DNA from: Elymus sibiricus
Lineage: Eukaryota; Streptophyta; Magnoliopsida; Poales; Poaceae
Length of the DNA stretch: 64,000 bases
Direction of reading: 5' to 3'
NCBI GenBank assembly: GCA_039707655.1
Contig: CM077673.1
Location: 6,086,001-6,150,000, forward strand
Both the position numbers and the translations under genes were made by a program. Below, piece by piece: positions 34,765 through 48,914 of the stretch (positions are counted from its first letter, which is position 1; every line of letters begins with the position of its first letter). The notes beneath the pieces were generated by a model. The model did no database searches, was not told the origin of the DNA, and saw only the letters and a list, made by a program, of their open reading frames with translations.

Positions 34765-36191
34765 AGGTCCCCGTAAGCGGACCCCATGGTGCCCCGAACG
34801 TCTCGATCGTCCCAAGAACCAAAATCAGTGAGTAATAATAGCATAGAAATCTGGCCAGAACAGACAAAATCTGCTTGTTTTGGCGAGGTCCCGGTAACCG
34901 GTTCACGGGCTTCCCCGAATGTTTGGACGGCCACGACAACCAAAAAAACAGTGAATAATAGCATAGAAATCTGGTCAGAATGGACAAAATCTGCGAGTTT
35001 TGGGGAGGTCCCCGTAAGCGAACCCCGGGGTTCCCCGAACATTTGGATCGCCCCGGGACCCATAATCAGTGAGTAATAGCATAGAAAACAGGTAAGAATG
35101 GACCAAATCTGCGAGTTTTGGCGATGTCACCGTAACCGGTCCACAGGCTTCCCCGAACGTTCGGACGACCAAGACAACCAAAAAACAGTGAATAATAGCA
35201 CAGAAAGCTAGTAAGAATGGACTAAATCTGCGAGTTTTGGCAAGGTCCCCGTAACCGGACCCCGGGCTTCCCCGAATGTTCGGACGACCACTACAACCAA
35301 AAAACAGTGAATAATAGCATAGAAAACCGGTAAGAATGGACCAAATCTGCGAGTTTTGGCAAGGTCCCCGTAACCGGACCCCGGGCATCCCCAAATGTTG
35401 GGACGACCACAACAACCAAAAACAGTGAATAATAGCATAGAAAACAGGTAAGAATGGACCAAATCTGCGAGTTTTGGCGAGGTCCCCGTAAGCGGACCCC
35501 ATGGTTCCCCGAACGTTTCGATCGTCCCGAGACCCAAAATCAGTGAGTAATAGCATAGAAAACTGGCCGGAAAACACAAAATCTGCTAGTTTTGGCGAGG
35601 TCCCGGTAACCGGTCCACGGGCTTCCCCGAATGTTCGGACGGCCACGACAACCAAAAAAACAGTGAATAATAGCATAGAATTCTGGTCAGAATGGACAAA
35701 ATCTGAGAGTTTTGGCGAGGTCCCCGTAAGCGGACCCCGGGGTTCCACAAACATTTGGATCGCCCCGGGACCAATAATCAGAGAGTAATAGCATAGAAAA
35801 CAGGTAAGAATTGACCACATCTGCGAGTTTTGGCGATGTCACCGTAACCGTTCCACGGGCTTCCCCGAACGTTCGGACGACCATGACAACCAAAAAACAG
35901 TGAATAATAGAACAGGAAACTAGTAAGAATGGACCAAATCTGCGAGTTTTGGCGAGGTCCCCGTAACCGGACCCCGGGCTTCCCCGAACGTTCGGACGAC
36001 CACGACAACCAAAAAACAGTGAATAATTGCATAGAAAACTGTTAAGAATGGACCAAATCTGCGAGTTTTGGCAAGGTCCCCGTAACCGGTCCCCGAGCAT
36101 CCCCAAATGTTGGGACGACCACAACAACCAAAAACAGTGAATAATAGCATAGAAAACTGGTCAGACTGGACCAAATCTGCGAGTTCTGGCG
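34765..36191 (+). repeat. HOR unit H22, 12-mer, 1427 bp
   Basis: No private base noticed relative to H20. Confidence 0.93.
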
Positions 36192-37618
36192 AGGTCCCCG
36201 TAAGCGGACCCCATGGTGCCCCGAACGTCTCGATCGTCCCAAGAACCAAAATCAGTGAGTAATAATAGCATAGAAATCTGGCCAGAACAGACAAAATCTG
36301 CTTGTTTTGGCGAGGTCCCGGTAACCGGTTCACGGGCTTCCCCGAATGTTTGGACGGCCACGACAACCAAAAAAACAGTGAATAATAGCATAGAAATCTG
36401 GTCAGAATGGACAAAATCTGCGAGTTTTGGGGAGGTCCCCGTAAGCGAACCCCGGGGTTCCCCGAACATTTGGATCGCCCCGGGACCCATAATCAGTGAG
36501 TAATAGCATAGAAAACAGGTAAGAATGGACCAAATCTGCGAGTTTTGGCGATGTCACCGTAACCGGTCCACAGGCTTCCCCGAACGTTCGGACGACCAAG
36601 ACAACCAAAAAACAGTGAATAATAGCACAGAAAGCTAGTAAGAATGGACTAAATCTGCGAGTTTTGGCAAGGTCCCCGTAACCGGACCCCGGGCTTCCCC
36701 GAATGTTCGGACGACCACTACAACCAAAAAACAGTGAATAATAGCATAGAAAACCGGTAAGAATGGACCAAATCTGCGAGTTTTGGCAAGGTCCCCGTAA
36801 CCGGACCCCGGGCATCCCCAAATGTTGGGACGACCACAACAACCAAAAACAGTGAATAATAGCATAGAAAACAGGTAAGAATGGACCAAATCTGCGAGTT
36901 TTGGCGAGGTCCCCGTAAGCGGACCCCATGGTTCCCCGAACGTTTCGATCGTCCCGAGACCCAAAATCAGTGAGTAATAGCATAGAAAACTGGCCGGAAA
37001 ACACAAAATCTGCTAGTTTTGGCGAGGTCCCGGTAACCGGTCCACGGGCTTCCCCGAATGTTCGGACGGCCACGACAACCAAAAAAACAGTGAATAATAG
37101 CATAGAATTCTGGTCAGAATGGACAAAATCTGAGAGTTTTGGCGAGGTCCCCGTAAGCGGACCCCGGGGTTCCACAAACATTTGGATCGCCCCGGGACCA
37201 ATAATCAGAGAGTAATAGCATAGAAAACAGGTAAGAATTGACCACATCTGCGAGTTTTGGCGATGTCACCGTAACCGTTCCACGGGCTTCCCCGAACGTT
37301 CGGACGACCATGACAACCAAAAAACAGTGAATAATAGAACAGGAAACTAGTAAGAATGGACCAAATCTGCGAGTTTTGGCGAGGTCCCCGTAACCGGACC
37401 CCGGGCTTCCCCGAACGTTCGGACGACCACGACAACCAAAAAACAGTGAATAATTGCATAGAAAACTGTTAAGAATGGACCAAATCTGCGAGTTTTGGCA
37501 AGGTCCCCGTAACCGGTCCCCGAGCATCCCCAAATGTTGGGACGACCACAACAACCAAAAACAGTGAATAATAGCATAGAAAACTGGTCAGACTGGACCA
37601 AATCTGCGAGTTCTGGCG
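36192..37618 (+). repeat. HOR unit H23, 12-mer, 1427 bp
   Basis: No private base noticed relative to H22; last unit of the run with GGCCAGAACAG before it reverts. Confidence 0.93.
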
Positions 37619-39045
37619 AGGTCCCCGTAAGCGGACCCCATGGTGCCCCGAACGTCTCGATCGTCCCAAGAACCAAAATCAGTGAGTAATAATAGCATAG
37701 AAATCTGGCCGGAACAGACAAAATCTGCTTGTTTTGGCGAGGTCCCGGTAACCGGTTCATGGGCTTCCCCGAATGTTTGGACGGCCACGACAACCAAAAA
37801 AACAGTGAATAATAGCATAGAAATCTGGTCAGAATGGACAAAATCTGCGAGTTTTGGGGAGGTCCCCGTAAGCGAACCCCGGGGTTCGCCGAACATTTGG
37901 ATCGCCCCGGGACCCATAATCAGTGAGTAATAGCATAGAAAACAGGTAAGAATGGACCAAATCTGCGAGTTTTGGCGATGTCACCGTAACCGGTCCACAG
38001 GCTTCCCCGAACGTTCGGACGACCAAGACAACCAAAAAACAGTGAATAATAGCACAGAAAGCTAGTAAGAATGGACTAAATCTGCGAGTTTTGGCAAGGT
38101 CCCCGTAACCGGACCCCGGGCTTCCCCGAATGTTCGGACGACCACTACAACCAAAAAACAGTGAATAATAGCATAGAAAACCGGTAAGAATGGACCAAAT
38201 CTGCGAGTTTTGGCAAGGTCCCCGTAACCGGACCCCGGGCATCCCCAAATGTTGGGACGACCACAACAACCAAAAACAGTGAATAATAGCATAGAAAACA
38301 GGTAAGAATGGACCAAATCTGCGAGTTTTGGCGAGGTCCCCGTAAGCGGACCCCATGGTTCCCCGAACGTTTCGATCGTCCCGAGACCCAAAATCAGTGA
38401 GTAATAGCATAGAAAACTGGCCGGAAAACACAAAATCTGCTAGTTTTGGCGAGGTCCCGGTAACCGGTCCACGGGCTTCCCCGAATGTTCGGACGGCCAC
38501 GACAACCAAAAAAACAGTGAATAATAGCATAGAATTCTGGTCAGAATGGACAAAATCTGAGAGTTTTGGCGAGGTCCCCGTAAGCGGACCCCGGGGTTCC
38601 ACAAACATTTGGATCGCCCCGGGACCAATAATCAGAGAGTAATAGCATAGAAAACAGGTAAGAATTGACCACATCTGCGAGTTTTGGCGATGTCACCGTA
38701 ACCGTTCCACGGGCTTCCCCGAACGTTCGGACGACCATGACAACCAAAAAACAGTGAATAATAGAACAGGAAACTAGTAAGAATGGACCAAATCTGCGAG
38801 TTTTGGCGAGGTCCCCGTAACCGGACCCCGGGCTTCCCCGAACGTTCGGACGACCACGACAACCAAAAAACAGTGAATAATTGCATAGAAAACTGTTAAG
38901 AATGGACCAAATCTGCGAGTTTTGGCAAGGTCCCCGTAACCGGTCCCCGAGCATCCCCAAATGTTGGGACGACCACAACAACCAAAAACAGTGAATAATA
39001 GCATAGAAAACTGGTCAGACTGGACCAAATCTGCGAGTTCTGGCG
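37619..39045 (+). repeat. HOR unit H24, 12-mer, 1427 bp; CATGGG variant
   Basis: Aa reads GGTTCATGGGC (T at 37760) in place of GGTTCACGGGC, shared only with H27 and H33. Fa reverts to GGCCGGAACAG. Ba reads GGGGTTCGCCG near 37887, as also at 17201 in H9. Confidence 0.93.
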
Positions 39046-40472
39046 AGGTCCCCGTAAGCGGACCCCATGGTGCCCCGAACGTCTCGATCGTCCCAAGAAC
39101 CAAAATCAGTGAGTAATAATAGCATAGAAATCTGGCCGGAACAGACAAAATCTGCTTGTTTTGGCGAGGTCCCGGTAACCGGTTCACGGGCTTCCCCGAA
39201 TGTTTGGACGGCCACGACAACCAAAAAAACAGTGAATAATAGCATAGAAATCTGGTCAGAATGGACAAAATCTGCGAGTTTTGGGGAGGTCCCCGTAAGC
39301 GAACCCCGGGGTTCCCCGAACATTTGGATCGCCCCGGGACCCATAATCAGTGAGTAATAGCATAGAAAACAGGTAAGAATGGACCAAATCTGCGAGTTTT
39401 GGCGATGTCACCGTAACCGGTCCACAGGCTTCCCCGAACGTTCGGACGACCAAGACAACCAAAAAACAGTGAATAATAGCACAGAAAGCTAGTAAGAATG
39501 GACTAAATCTGCGAGTTTTGGCAAGGTCCCCGTAACCGGACCCCGGGCTTCCCCGAATGTTCGGACGACCACTACAACCAAAAAACAGTGAATAATAGCA
39601 TAGAAAACCGGTAAGAATGGACCAAATCTGCGAGTTTTGGCAAGGTCCCCGTAACCGGACCCCGGGCATCCCCAAATGTTGGGACGACCACAACAACCAA
39701 AAACAGTGAATAATAGCATAGAAAACAGGTAAGAATGGACCAAATCTGCGAGTTTTGGCGAGGTCCCCGTAAGCGGACCCCATGGTTCCCCGAACGTTTC
39801 GATCGTCCCGAGACCCAAAATCAGTGAGTAATAGCATAGAAAACTGGCCGGAAAACACAAAATCTGCTAGTTTTGGCGAGGTCCCGGTAACCGGTCCACG
39901 GGCTTCCCCGAATGTTCGGACGGCCACGACAACCAAAAAAACAGTGAATAATAGCATAGAATTCTGGTCAGAATGGACAAAATCTGAGAGTTTTGGCGAG
40001 GTCCCCGTAAGCGGACCCCGGGGTTCCACAAACATTTGGATCGCCCCGGGACCAATAATCAGAGAGTAATAGCATAGAAAGCAGGTAAGAATTGACCACA
40101 TCTGCGAGTTTTGGCGATGTCACCGTAACCGTTCCACGGGCTTCCCCGAACGTTCGGACGACCATGACAACCAAAAAACAGTGAATAATAGAACAGGAAA
40201 CTAGTAAGAATGGACCAAATCTGCGAGTTTTGGCGAGGTCCCCGTAACCGGACCCCGGGCTTCCCCGAACGTTCGGACGACCACGACAACCAAAAAACAG
40301 TGAATAATTGCATAGAAAACTGTTAAGAATGGACCAAATCTGCGAGTTTTGGCAAGGTCCCCGTAACCGGTCCCCGAGCATCCCCAAATGTTGGGACGAC
40401 CACAACAACCAAAAACAGTGAATAATAGCATAGAAAACTGGTCAGACTGGACCAAATCTGCGAGTTCTGGCG
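39046..40472 (+). repeat. HOR unit H25, 12-mer, 1427 bp; AAGCAGG variant
   Basis: Fa reads GGCCGGAACAG. Bb reads GAAAGCAGGTAAG near 40080 in place of GAAAACAGGTAAG, shared with H30 and H34 only. Confidence 0.93.
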
Positions 40473-41899
40473 AGGTCCCCGTAAGCGGACCCCATGGTGC
40501 CCCGAACGTCTCGATCGTCCCAAGAACCAAAATCAGTGAGTAATAATAGCATAGAAATCTGGCCAGAACAGACAAAATCTGCTTGTTTTGGCGAGGTCCC
40601 GGTAACCGGTTCACGGGCTTCCCCGAATGTTTGGACGGCCACGACAACCAAAAAAACAGTGAATAATAGCATAGAAATCTGGTCAGAATGGACAAAATCT
40701 GCGAGTTTTGGGGAGGTCCCCGTAAGCGAACCCCGGGGTTCCCCGAACATTTGGATCGCCCCGGGACCCATAATCAGTGAGTAATAGCATAGAAAACAGG
40801 TAAGAATGGACCAAATCTGCGAGTTTTGGCGATGTCACCGTAACCGGTCCACAGGCTTCCCCGAACGTTCGGACGACCAAGACAACCAAAAAACAGTGAA
40901 TAATAGCACAGAAAGCTAGTAAGAATGGACTAAATCTGCGAGTTTTGGCAAGGTCCCCGTAACCGGACCCCGGGCTTCCCCGAATGTTCGGACGACCACT
41001 ACAACCAAAAAACAGTGAATAATAGCATAGAAAACCGGTAAGAATGGACCAAATCTGCGAGTTTTGGCAAGGTCCCCGTAACCGGACCCCGGGCATCCCC
41101 AAATGTTGGGACGACCACAACAACCAAAAACAGTGAATAATAGCATAGAAAACAGGTAAGAATGGACCAAATCTGCGAGTTTTGGCGAGGTCCCCGTAAG
41201 CGGACCCCATGGTTCCCCGAACGTTTCGATCGTCCCGAGACCCAAAATCAGTGAGTAATAGCATAGAAAACTGGCCGGAAAACACAAAATCTGCTAGTTT
41301 TGGCGAGGTCCCGGTAACCGGTCCACGGGCTTCCCCGAATGTTCGGACGGCCACGACAACCAAAAAAACAGTGAATAATAGCATAGAATTCTGGTCAGAA
41401 TGGACAAAATCTGAGAGTTTTGGCGAGGTCCCCGTAAGCGGACCCCGGGGTTCCACAAACATTTGGATCGCCCCGGGACCAATAATCAGAGAGTAATAGC
41501 ATAGAAAACAGGTAAGAATTGACCACATCTGCGAGTTTTGGCGATGTCACCGTAACCGTTCCACGGGCTTCCCCGAACGTTCGGACGACCATGACAACCA
41601 AAAAACAGTGAATAATAGAACAGGAAACTAGTAAGAATGGACCAAATCTGCGAGTTTTGGCGAGGTCCCCGTAACCGGACCCCGGGCTTCCCCGAACGTT
41701 CGGACGACCACGACAACCAAAAAACAGTGAATAATTGCATAGAAAACTGTTAAGAATGGACCAAATCTGCGAGTTTTGGCAAGGTCCCCGTAACCGGTCC
41801 CCGAGCATCCCCAAATGTTGGGACGACCACAACAACCAAAAACAGTGAATAATAGCATAGAAAACTGGTCAGACTGGACCAAATCTGCGAGTTCTGGCG
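40473..41899 (+). repeat. HOR unit H26, 12-mer, 1427 bp
   Basis: Returns to the H20-type allele (GGCCAGAACAG, GGAAAACAC). Confidence 0.93.
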
Positions 41900-43325
41900 A
41901 GGTCCCCGTAAGCGGACCCCATGGTGCCCCGAACGTCTCGATCGTCCCAAGAACCAAAATCAGTGAGTAATAATAGCATAGAAATCTGGCCGGAACAGAC
42001 AAAATCTGCTTGTTTTGGCGAGGTCCCGGTAACCGGTTCATGGGCTTCCCCGAATGTTTGGACGGCCACGACAACCAAAAAAACAGTGAATAATAGCATA
42101 GAAATCTGGTCAGAATGGACAAAATCTGCGAGTTTTGGGGAGGTCCCCGTAAGCGAACCCCGGGGTTCCCCGAACATTTGGATCGCCCCGGGACCCATAA
42201 TCAGTGAGTAATAGCATAGAAAACAGGTAAGAATGGACCAAATCTGCGAGTTTTGGCGATGTCACCGTAACCGGTCCACAGGCTTCCCCGAACGTTCGGA
42301 CGACCAAGACAACCAAAAAACAGTGAATAATAGCACAGAAAGCTAGTAAGAATGGACTAAATCTGCGAGTTTTGGCAAGGTCCCCGTAACCGGACCCCGG
42401 GCTTCCCCGAATGTTCGGACGACCACTACAACCAAAAAACAGTGAATAATAGCATAGAAAACCGGTAAGAATGGACCAAATCTGCGAGTTTTGGCAAGGT
42501 CCCCGTAACCGGACCCCGGGCATCCCCAAATGTTGGGACGACCACAACAACCAAAAACAGTGAATAATAGCATAGAAAACAGGTAAGAATGGACCAAATC
42601 TGCGAGTTTTGGCGAGGTCCCCGTAAGCGGACCCCATGGTTCCCCGAACGTTTCGATCGTCCCGAGACCCAAAATCAGTGAGTAATAGCATAGAAAACTG
42701 GCCGGAAAAGACAAAATCTGCTAGTTTTGGCGAGGTCCCGGTAACCGGTCCACGGGCTTCCCCGAATGTTCGGACGGCCACGACAACCAAAAAAACAGTG
42801 AATAATAGCATAGAATTCTGGTCAGAATGGACAAAATCTGAGAGTTTTGGCGAGGTCCCCGTAAGCGGACCCCGGGGTTCCACAAACATTTGGATCGCCC
42901 CGGGACCAATAATCAGAGAGTAATAGCATAGAAAACAGGTAAGAATTGACCACATCTGCGAGTTTTGGCGATGTCACCGTAACCGTTCCACGGGCTTCCC
43001 CGAACGTTCGGACGACCATGACAACCAAAAAACAGTGAATAATAGAACAGGAAACTAGTAAGAATGGACCAAATCTGCGAGTTTTGGCGAGGTCCCAAAA
43101 CCGGACCCCGGGCTTCCCCGAACGTTCGGACGACCACGACAACCAAAAAACAGTGAATAATTGCATAGAAAACTGTTAAGAATGGACCAAATCTGCGAGT
43201 TTTGGCAAGGTCCCCGTAACCGGTCCCCGAGCATCCCCAAATGTTGGGACGACCACAACAACCAAAAACAGTGAATAATAGCATAGAAAACTGGTCAGAC
43301 TGGACCAAATCTGCGAGTTCTGGCG
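41900..43325 (+). repeat. HOR unit H27, 12-mer, 1426 bp; CATGGG and CCCAAAACC variants
   Basis: Has T at 42041 (CATGGG), as in H24 and H33. Dc reads GGTCCCAAAACCGG at 43091-43104 in place of GGTCCCCGTAACCGG, a one-base loss with substitutions. Both variants recur 8442 bp downstream in H33. Fb carries GGAAAAGAC in place of GGAAAACAC. Confidence 0.93.
43091..43104 (+). repeat. Altered Dc start (GGTCCCAAAACCGG), 1-bp loss
   Basis: Unique to H27 and, at 51533-51546, H33. It explains the 1426-bp length of both units and tags them as copies. Confidence 0.88.
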
Positions 43326-44752
43326 AGGTCCCCGTAAGCGGACCCCATGGTGCCCCGAACGTCTCGATCGTCCCAAGAACCAAAATCAGTGAGTAATAAT
43401 AGCATAGAAATCTGGCCAGAACAGACAAAATCTGCTTGTTTTGGCGAGGTCCCGGTAACCGGTTCACGGGCTTCCCCGAATGTTTGGACGGCCACGACAA
43501 CCAAAAAAACAGTGAATAATAGCATAGAAATCTGGTCAGAATGGACAAAATCTGCGAGTTTTGGGGAGGTCCCCGTAAGCGAACCCCGGGGTTCCCCGAA
43601 CATTTGGATCGCCCCGGGACCCATAATCAGTGAGTAATAGCATAGAAAACAGGTAAGAATGGACCAAATCTGCGAGTTTTGGCGATGTCACCGTAACCGG
43701 TCCACAGGCTTCCCCGAACGTTCGGACGACCAAGACAACCAAAAAACAGTGAATAATAGCACAGAAAGCTAGTAAGAATGGACTAAATCTGCGAGTTTTG
43801 GCAAGGTCCCCGTAACCGGACCCCGGGCTTCCCCGAATGTTCGGACGACCACTACAACCAAAAAACAGTGAATAATAGCATAGAAAACCGGTAAGAATGG
43901 ACCAAATCTGCGAGTTTTGGCAAGGTCCCCGTAACCGGACCCCGGGCATCCCCAAATGTTGGGACGACCACAACAACCAAAAACAGTGAATAATAGCATA
44001 GAAAACAGGTAAGAATGGACCAAATCTGCGAGTTTTGGCGAGGTCCCCGTAAGCGGACCCCATGGTTCCCCGAACGTTTCGATCGTCCCGAGACCCAAAA
44101 TCAGTGAGTAATAGCATAGAAAACTGGCCGGAAAACACAAAATCTGCTAGTTTTGGCGAGGTCCCGGTAACCGGTCCACGGGCTTCCCCGAATGTTCGGA
44201 CGGCCACGACAACCAAAAAAACAGTGAATAATAGCATAGAATTCTGGTCAGAATGGACAAAATCTGAGAGTTTTGGCGAGGTCCCCGTAAGCGGACCCCG
44301 GGGTTCCACAAACATTTGGATCGCCCCGGGACCAATAATCAGAGAGTAATAGCATAGAAAACAGGTAAGAATTGACCACATCTGCGAGTTTTGGCGATGT
44401 CACCGTAACCGTTCCACGGGCTTCCCCGAACGTTCGGACGACCATGACAACCAAAAAACAGTGAATAATAGAACAGGAAACTAGTAAGAATGGACCAAAT
44501 CTGCAAGTTTTGGCGAGGTCCCCGTAACCGGACCCCGGGCTTCCCCGAACGTTCGGACGACCACGACAACCAAAAAACAGTGAATAATTGCATAGAAAAC
44601 TGTTAAGAATGGACCAAATCTGCGAGTTTTGGCAAGGTCCCCGTAACCGGTCCCCGAGCATCCCCAAATGTTGGGACGACCACAACAACCAAAAACAGTG
44701 AATAATAGCATAGAAAACTGGTCAGACTGGACCAAATCTGCGAGTTCTGGCG
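43326..44752 (+). repeat. HOR unit H28, 12-mer, 1427 bp; TCTGCAAG variant
   Basis: H20-type allele plus TCTGCAAG at the Cc/Dc border (A at 44505), a CpG transition shared with H29 only. Confidence 0.93.
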
Positions 44753-46179
44753 AGGTCCCCGTAAGCGGACCCCATGGTGCCCCGAACGTCTCGATCGTCC
44801 CAAGAACCAAAATCAGTGAGTAATAATAGCATAGAAATCTGGCCAGAACAGACAAAATCTGCTTGTTTTGGCGAGGTCCCGGTAACCGGTTCACGGGCTT
44901 CCCCGAATGTTTGGACGGCCACGACAACCAAAAAAACAGTGAATAATAGCATAGAAATCTGGTCAGAATGGACAAAATCTGCGAGTTTTGGGGAGGTCCC
45001 CGTAAGCGAACCCCGGGGTTCCCCGAACATTTGGATCGCCCCGGGACCCATAATCAGTGAGTAATAGCATAGAAAACAGGTAAGAATGGACCAAATCTGC
45101 GAGTTTTGGCGATGTCACCGTAACCGGTCCACAGGCTTCCCCGAACGTTCGGACGACCAAGACAACCAAAAAACAGTGAATAATAGCACAGAAAGCTAGT
45201 AAGAATGGACTAAATCTGCGAGTTTTGGCAAGGTCCCCGTAACCGGACCCCGGGCTTCCCCGAATGTTCGGACGACCACTACAACCAAAAAACAGTGAAT
45301 AATAGCATAGAAAACCGGTAAGAATGGACCAAATCTGCGAGTTTTGGCAAGGTCCCCGTAACCGGACCCCGGGCATCCCCAAATGTTGGGACGACCACAA
45401 CAACCAAAAACAGTGAATAATAGCATAGAAAACAGGTAAGAATGGACCAAATCTGCGAGTTTTGGCGAGGTCCCCGTAAGCGGACCCCATGGTTCCCCGA
45501 ACGTTTCGATCGTCCCGAGACCCAAAATCAGTGAGTAATAGCATAGAAAACTGGCCGGAAAACACAAAATCTGCTAGTTTTGGCGAGGTCCCGGTAACCG
45601 GTCCACGGGCTTCCCCGAATGTTCGGACGGCCACGACAACCAAAAAAACAGTGAATAATAGCATAGAATTCTGGTCAGAATGGACAAAATCTGAGAGTTT
45701 TGGCGAGGTCCCCGTAAGCGGACCCCGGGGTTCCACAAACATTTGGATCGCCCCGGGACCAATAATCAGAGAGTAATAGCATAGAAAACAGGTAAGAATT
45801 GACCACATCTGCGAGTTTTGGCGATGTCACCGTAACCGTTCCACGGGCTTCCCCGAACGTTCGGACGACCATGACAACCAAAAAACAGTGAATAATAGAA
45901 CAGGAAACTAGTAAGAATGGACCAAATCTGCAAGTTTTGGCGAGGTCCCCGTAACCGGACCCCGGGCTTCCCCGAACGTTCGGACGACCACGACAACCAA
46001 AAAACAGTGAATAATTGCATAGAAAACTGTTAAGAATGGACCAAATCTGCGAGTTTTGGCAAGGTCCCCGTAACCGGTCCCCGAGCATCCCCAAATGTTG
46101 GGACGACCACAACAACCAAAAACAGTGAATAATAGCATAGAAAACTGGTCAGACTGGACCAAATCTGCGAGTTCTGGCG
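44753..46179 (+). repeat. HOR unit H29, 12-mer, 1427 bp; TCTGCAAG variant
   Basis: Direct neighbour copy of H28 (A at 45932, shift 1427). From about 45955 onward the sequence matches the second block beginning near 51540. Confidence 0.93.
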
Positions 46180-47606
46180 AGGTCCCCGTAAGCGGACCCC
46201 ATGGTGCCCCGAACGTCTCGATCGTCCCAAGAACCAAAATCAGTGAGTAATAATAGCATAGAAATCTGGCCGGAACAGACAAAATCTGCTTGTTTTGGCG
46301 AGGTCCCGGTAACCGGTTCACGGGCTTCCCCGAATGTTTGGACGGCCACGACAACCAAAAAAACAGTGAATAATAGCATAGAAATCTGGTCACAATGGAC
46401 AAAATCTGCGAGTTTTGGGGAGGTCCCCGTAAGCGAACCCCGGGGTTCCCCGAACATTTGGATCGCCCCGGGACCCATAATCAGTGAGTAATAGATTAGA
46501 AAACAGGTAAGAATGGACCAAATCTGCGAGTTTTGGCGATGTCACCGTAACCGGTCCACAGGCTTCCCCGAACGTTCGGACGACCAAGACAACCAAAAAA
46601 CAGTGAATAATAGCACAGAAAGCTAGTAAGAATGGACTAAATCTGCGAGTTTTGGCAAGGTCCCCGTAACCGGACCCCGGGCTTCCCCGAATGTTCGGAC
46701 GACCACTACAACCAAAAAACAGTGAATAATAGCATAGAAAACCGGTAAGAATGGACCAAATCTGCGAGTTTTGGCAAGGTCCCCGTAACCGGACCCCGGG
46801 CATCCCCAAATGTTGGGACGACCACAACAACCAAAAACAGTGAATAATAGCATAGAAAACAGGTAAGAATGGACCAAATCTGCGAGTTTTGGCGAGGTCC
46901 CCGTAAGCGGACCCCATGGTTCCCCGAACGTTTCGATCGTCCCGAGACCCAAAATCAGTGAGTAATAGCATAGAAAACTGGCCGGAAAAGACAAAATCTG
47001 CTAGTTTTGGCGAGGTCCCGGTAACCGGTCCACGGGCTTCCCCGAATGTTCGGACGGCCACGACAACCAAAAAAACAGTGAATAATAGCATAGAATTCTG
47101 GTCAGAATGGACAAAATCTGAGAGTTTTGGCGAGGTCCCCGTAAGCGGACCCCGGGGTTCCACAAACATTTGGATCGCCCCGGGACCAATAATCAGAGAG
47201 TAATAGCATAGAAAGCAGGTAAGAATTGACCACATCTGCGAGTTTTGGCGATGTCACCGTAACCGTTCCACGGGCTTCCCCGAACGTTCGGACGACCATG
47301 ACAACCAAAAAACAGTGAATAATAGAACAGGAAACTAGTAAGAATGGACCAAATCTGCGAGTTTTGGCGAGGTCCCCGTAACCGGACCCCGGGCTTCCCC
47401 GAACGTTCGGACGACCACGACAACCAAAAAACAGTGAATAATTGCATAGAAAACTGTTAAGAATGGACCAAATCTGCGAGTTTTGGCAAGGTCCCCGTAA
47501 CTGGTCCCCGAGCATCCCCAAATGTTGGGACGACCACAACAACCAAAAACAGTGAATAATTGCATAGAAAACTGGTCAGACTGGACCAAATCTGCGAGTT
47601 CTGGCG
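46180..47606 (+). repeat. HOR unit H30, 12-mer, 1427 bp; start of 5588-bp block
   Basis: Variants shared with H34 at a shift of 5588: GGTCACAATGG near 46391, ATAGATTAGAAAAC near 46491, GAAAGCAGG near 47214, GTAACTGGTCC near 47498 and AATTGCATAG in Ec near 47559. Confidence 0.93.
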
Positions 47607-48914
47607 AGGTCCCCGTAAGCGGACCCCATGGTGCCCCGAACATCTCGATCGTCCCAAGAACCAAAATCAGTGAGTAATAATAGCATAGAAATCTGGCCGG
47701 AACAGACAAAATCTGCTTGTTTTGGCGAGGTCCCGGTAACCGGTTCACGGGCTTCCCCGAATGTTTGGACGGCCACGACAACCAAAAAAACAGTGAATAA
47801 TAGCATAGAAATCTGGTCAGAATGGACAAAATCTACTAGTTTTGGGGAGGTCCCCGTAAGCGAACCCCGGGGTTCCCCGAACATTTGGATCGCCCCGGGA
47901 CCCATAATCAGTGAGTAATAGCATAGAAAACAGGTAAGAATGGACCAAATCTGCGAGTTTTGGCGATGTCACCGTAACCGGTCCACAGGCTTCCCCGAAC
48001 GTTCGGACGACCAAGACAACCAAAAAACAGTGAATAATAGCACAGAAAGCTAGTAAGAATGGACTAAATCTGCGAGTTTTGGCAAGGTCCCCGTAACCGG
48101 ACCCCGGGCATCCCGAAATGTTGGGACGACCACAACAACCAAAAACAGTGAATAATAGCATAGAAAACAGGTAAGAATGGACCAAATCTGCGAGTTTTGG
48201 CGAGGTCCCCGTAAGCGGACCCCATGGTTCCCCGAACGTTTCGATCGTCCCGAGACCCAAAATCAGTGAGTAATAGCATAGAAAACTGGCCGGAAAAGAC
48301 AAAATCTGCTAGTTTTGGCGAGGTCCCGGTAACCGGTCCACGGGCTTCCCCGAATGTTCGGACGGCCACGACAACCAAAAAAACAGTGAATAATAGCATA
48401 GAATTCTGGTCAGAATGGACAAAATCTGAGAGTTTTGGCGAGGTCCCCGTAAGCGGACCCCGGGGTTCCACAAACATTTGGATCGCCCCGGGACCAATAA
48501 TCAGAGAGTAATAGCATAGAAAACAGGTAAGAATTGACCACATCTGCGAGTTTTGGCGATGTCACCGTAACCGTTCCACGGGCTTCCCCGAACGTTCGGA
48601 CGACCATGACAACCAAAAAACAGTGAATAATAGAACAGGAAACTAGTAAGAATGGACCAAATCTGCGAGTTTTGGCGAGGTCCCCGTAACCGGACCCCGG
48701 GCTTCCCCGAACGTTCGGACGACCACGACAACCAAAAAACAGTGAATAATTGCATAGAAAACTATTAAGAATGGACCAAATCTGCGAGTTTTGGCAAGGT
48801 CCCCGTAACCGGTCCCCGAGCATCCCCAAATGTTGGGACGACCACAACAACCAAAAACAGTGAATAATAGCATAGAAAACTGGTCAGACTGGACCAAATC
48901 TGCGAGTTCTGGCG
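47607..48914 (+). repeat. HOR unit H31, 11-mer, 1308 bp
   Basis: One monomer short: Da and Ea are fused at 48085-48202. Shared with H35: CGAACATCTCG (A at 47642) and TCTACTAGTTTTGG near 47832. It is the first unit with AAACTATTAAG in Dc (near 48763). Confidence 0.93.
48085..48202 (+). repeat. Da/Ea fusion monomer in H31
   Basis: Preceded by the C-specific GGACTAAATC, then GGACCCCGGGC followed directly by ATCCCGAAATGTTGGG of Ea. The switch lies in about 48066-48110, where the C/D and D/E borders are identical. Exactly one monomer (119 bp) is lost. Confidence 0.88.
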
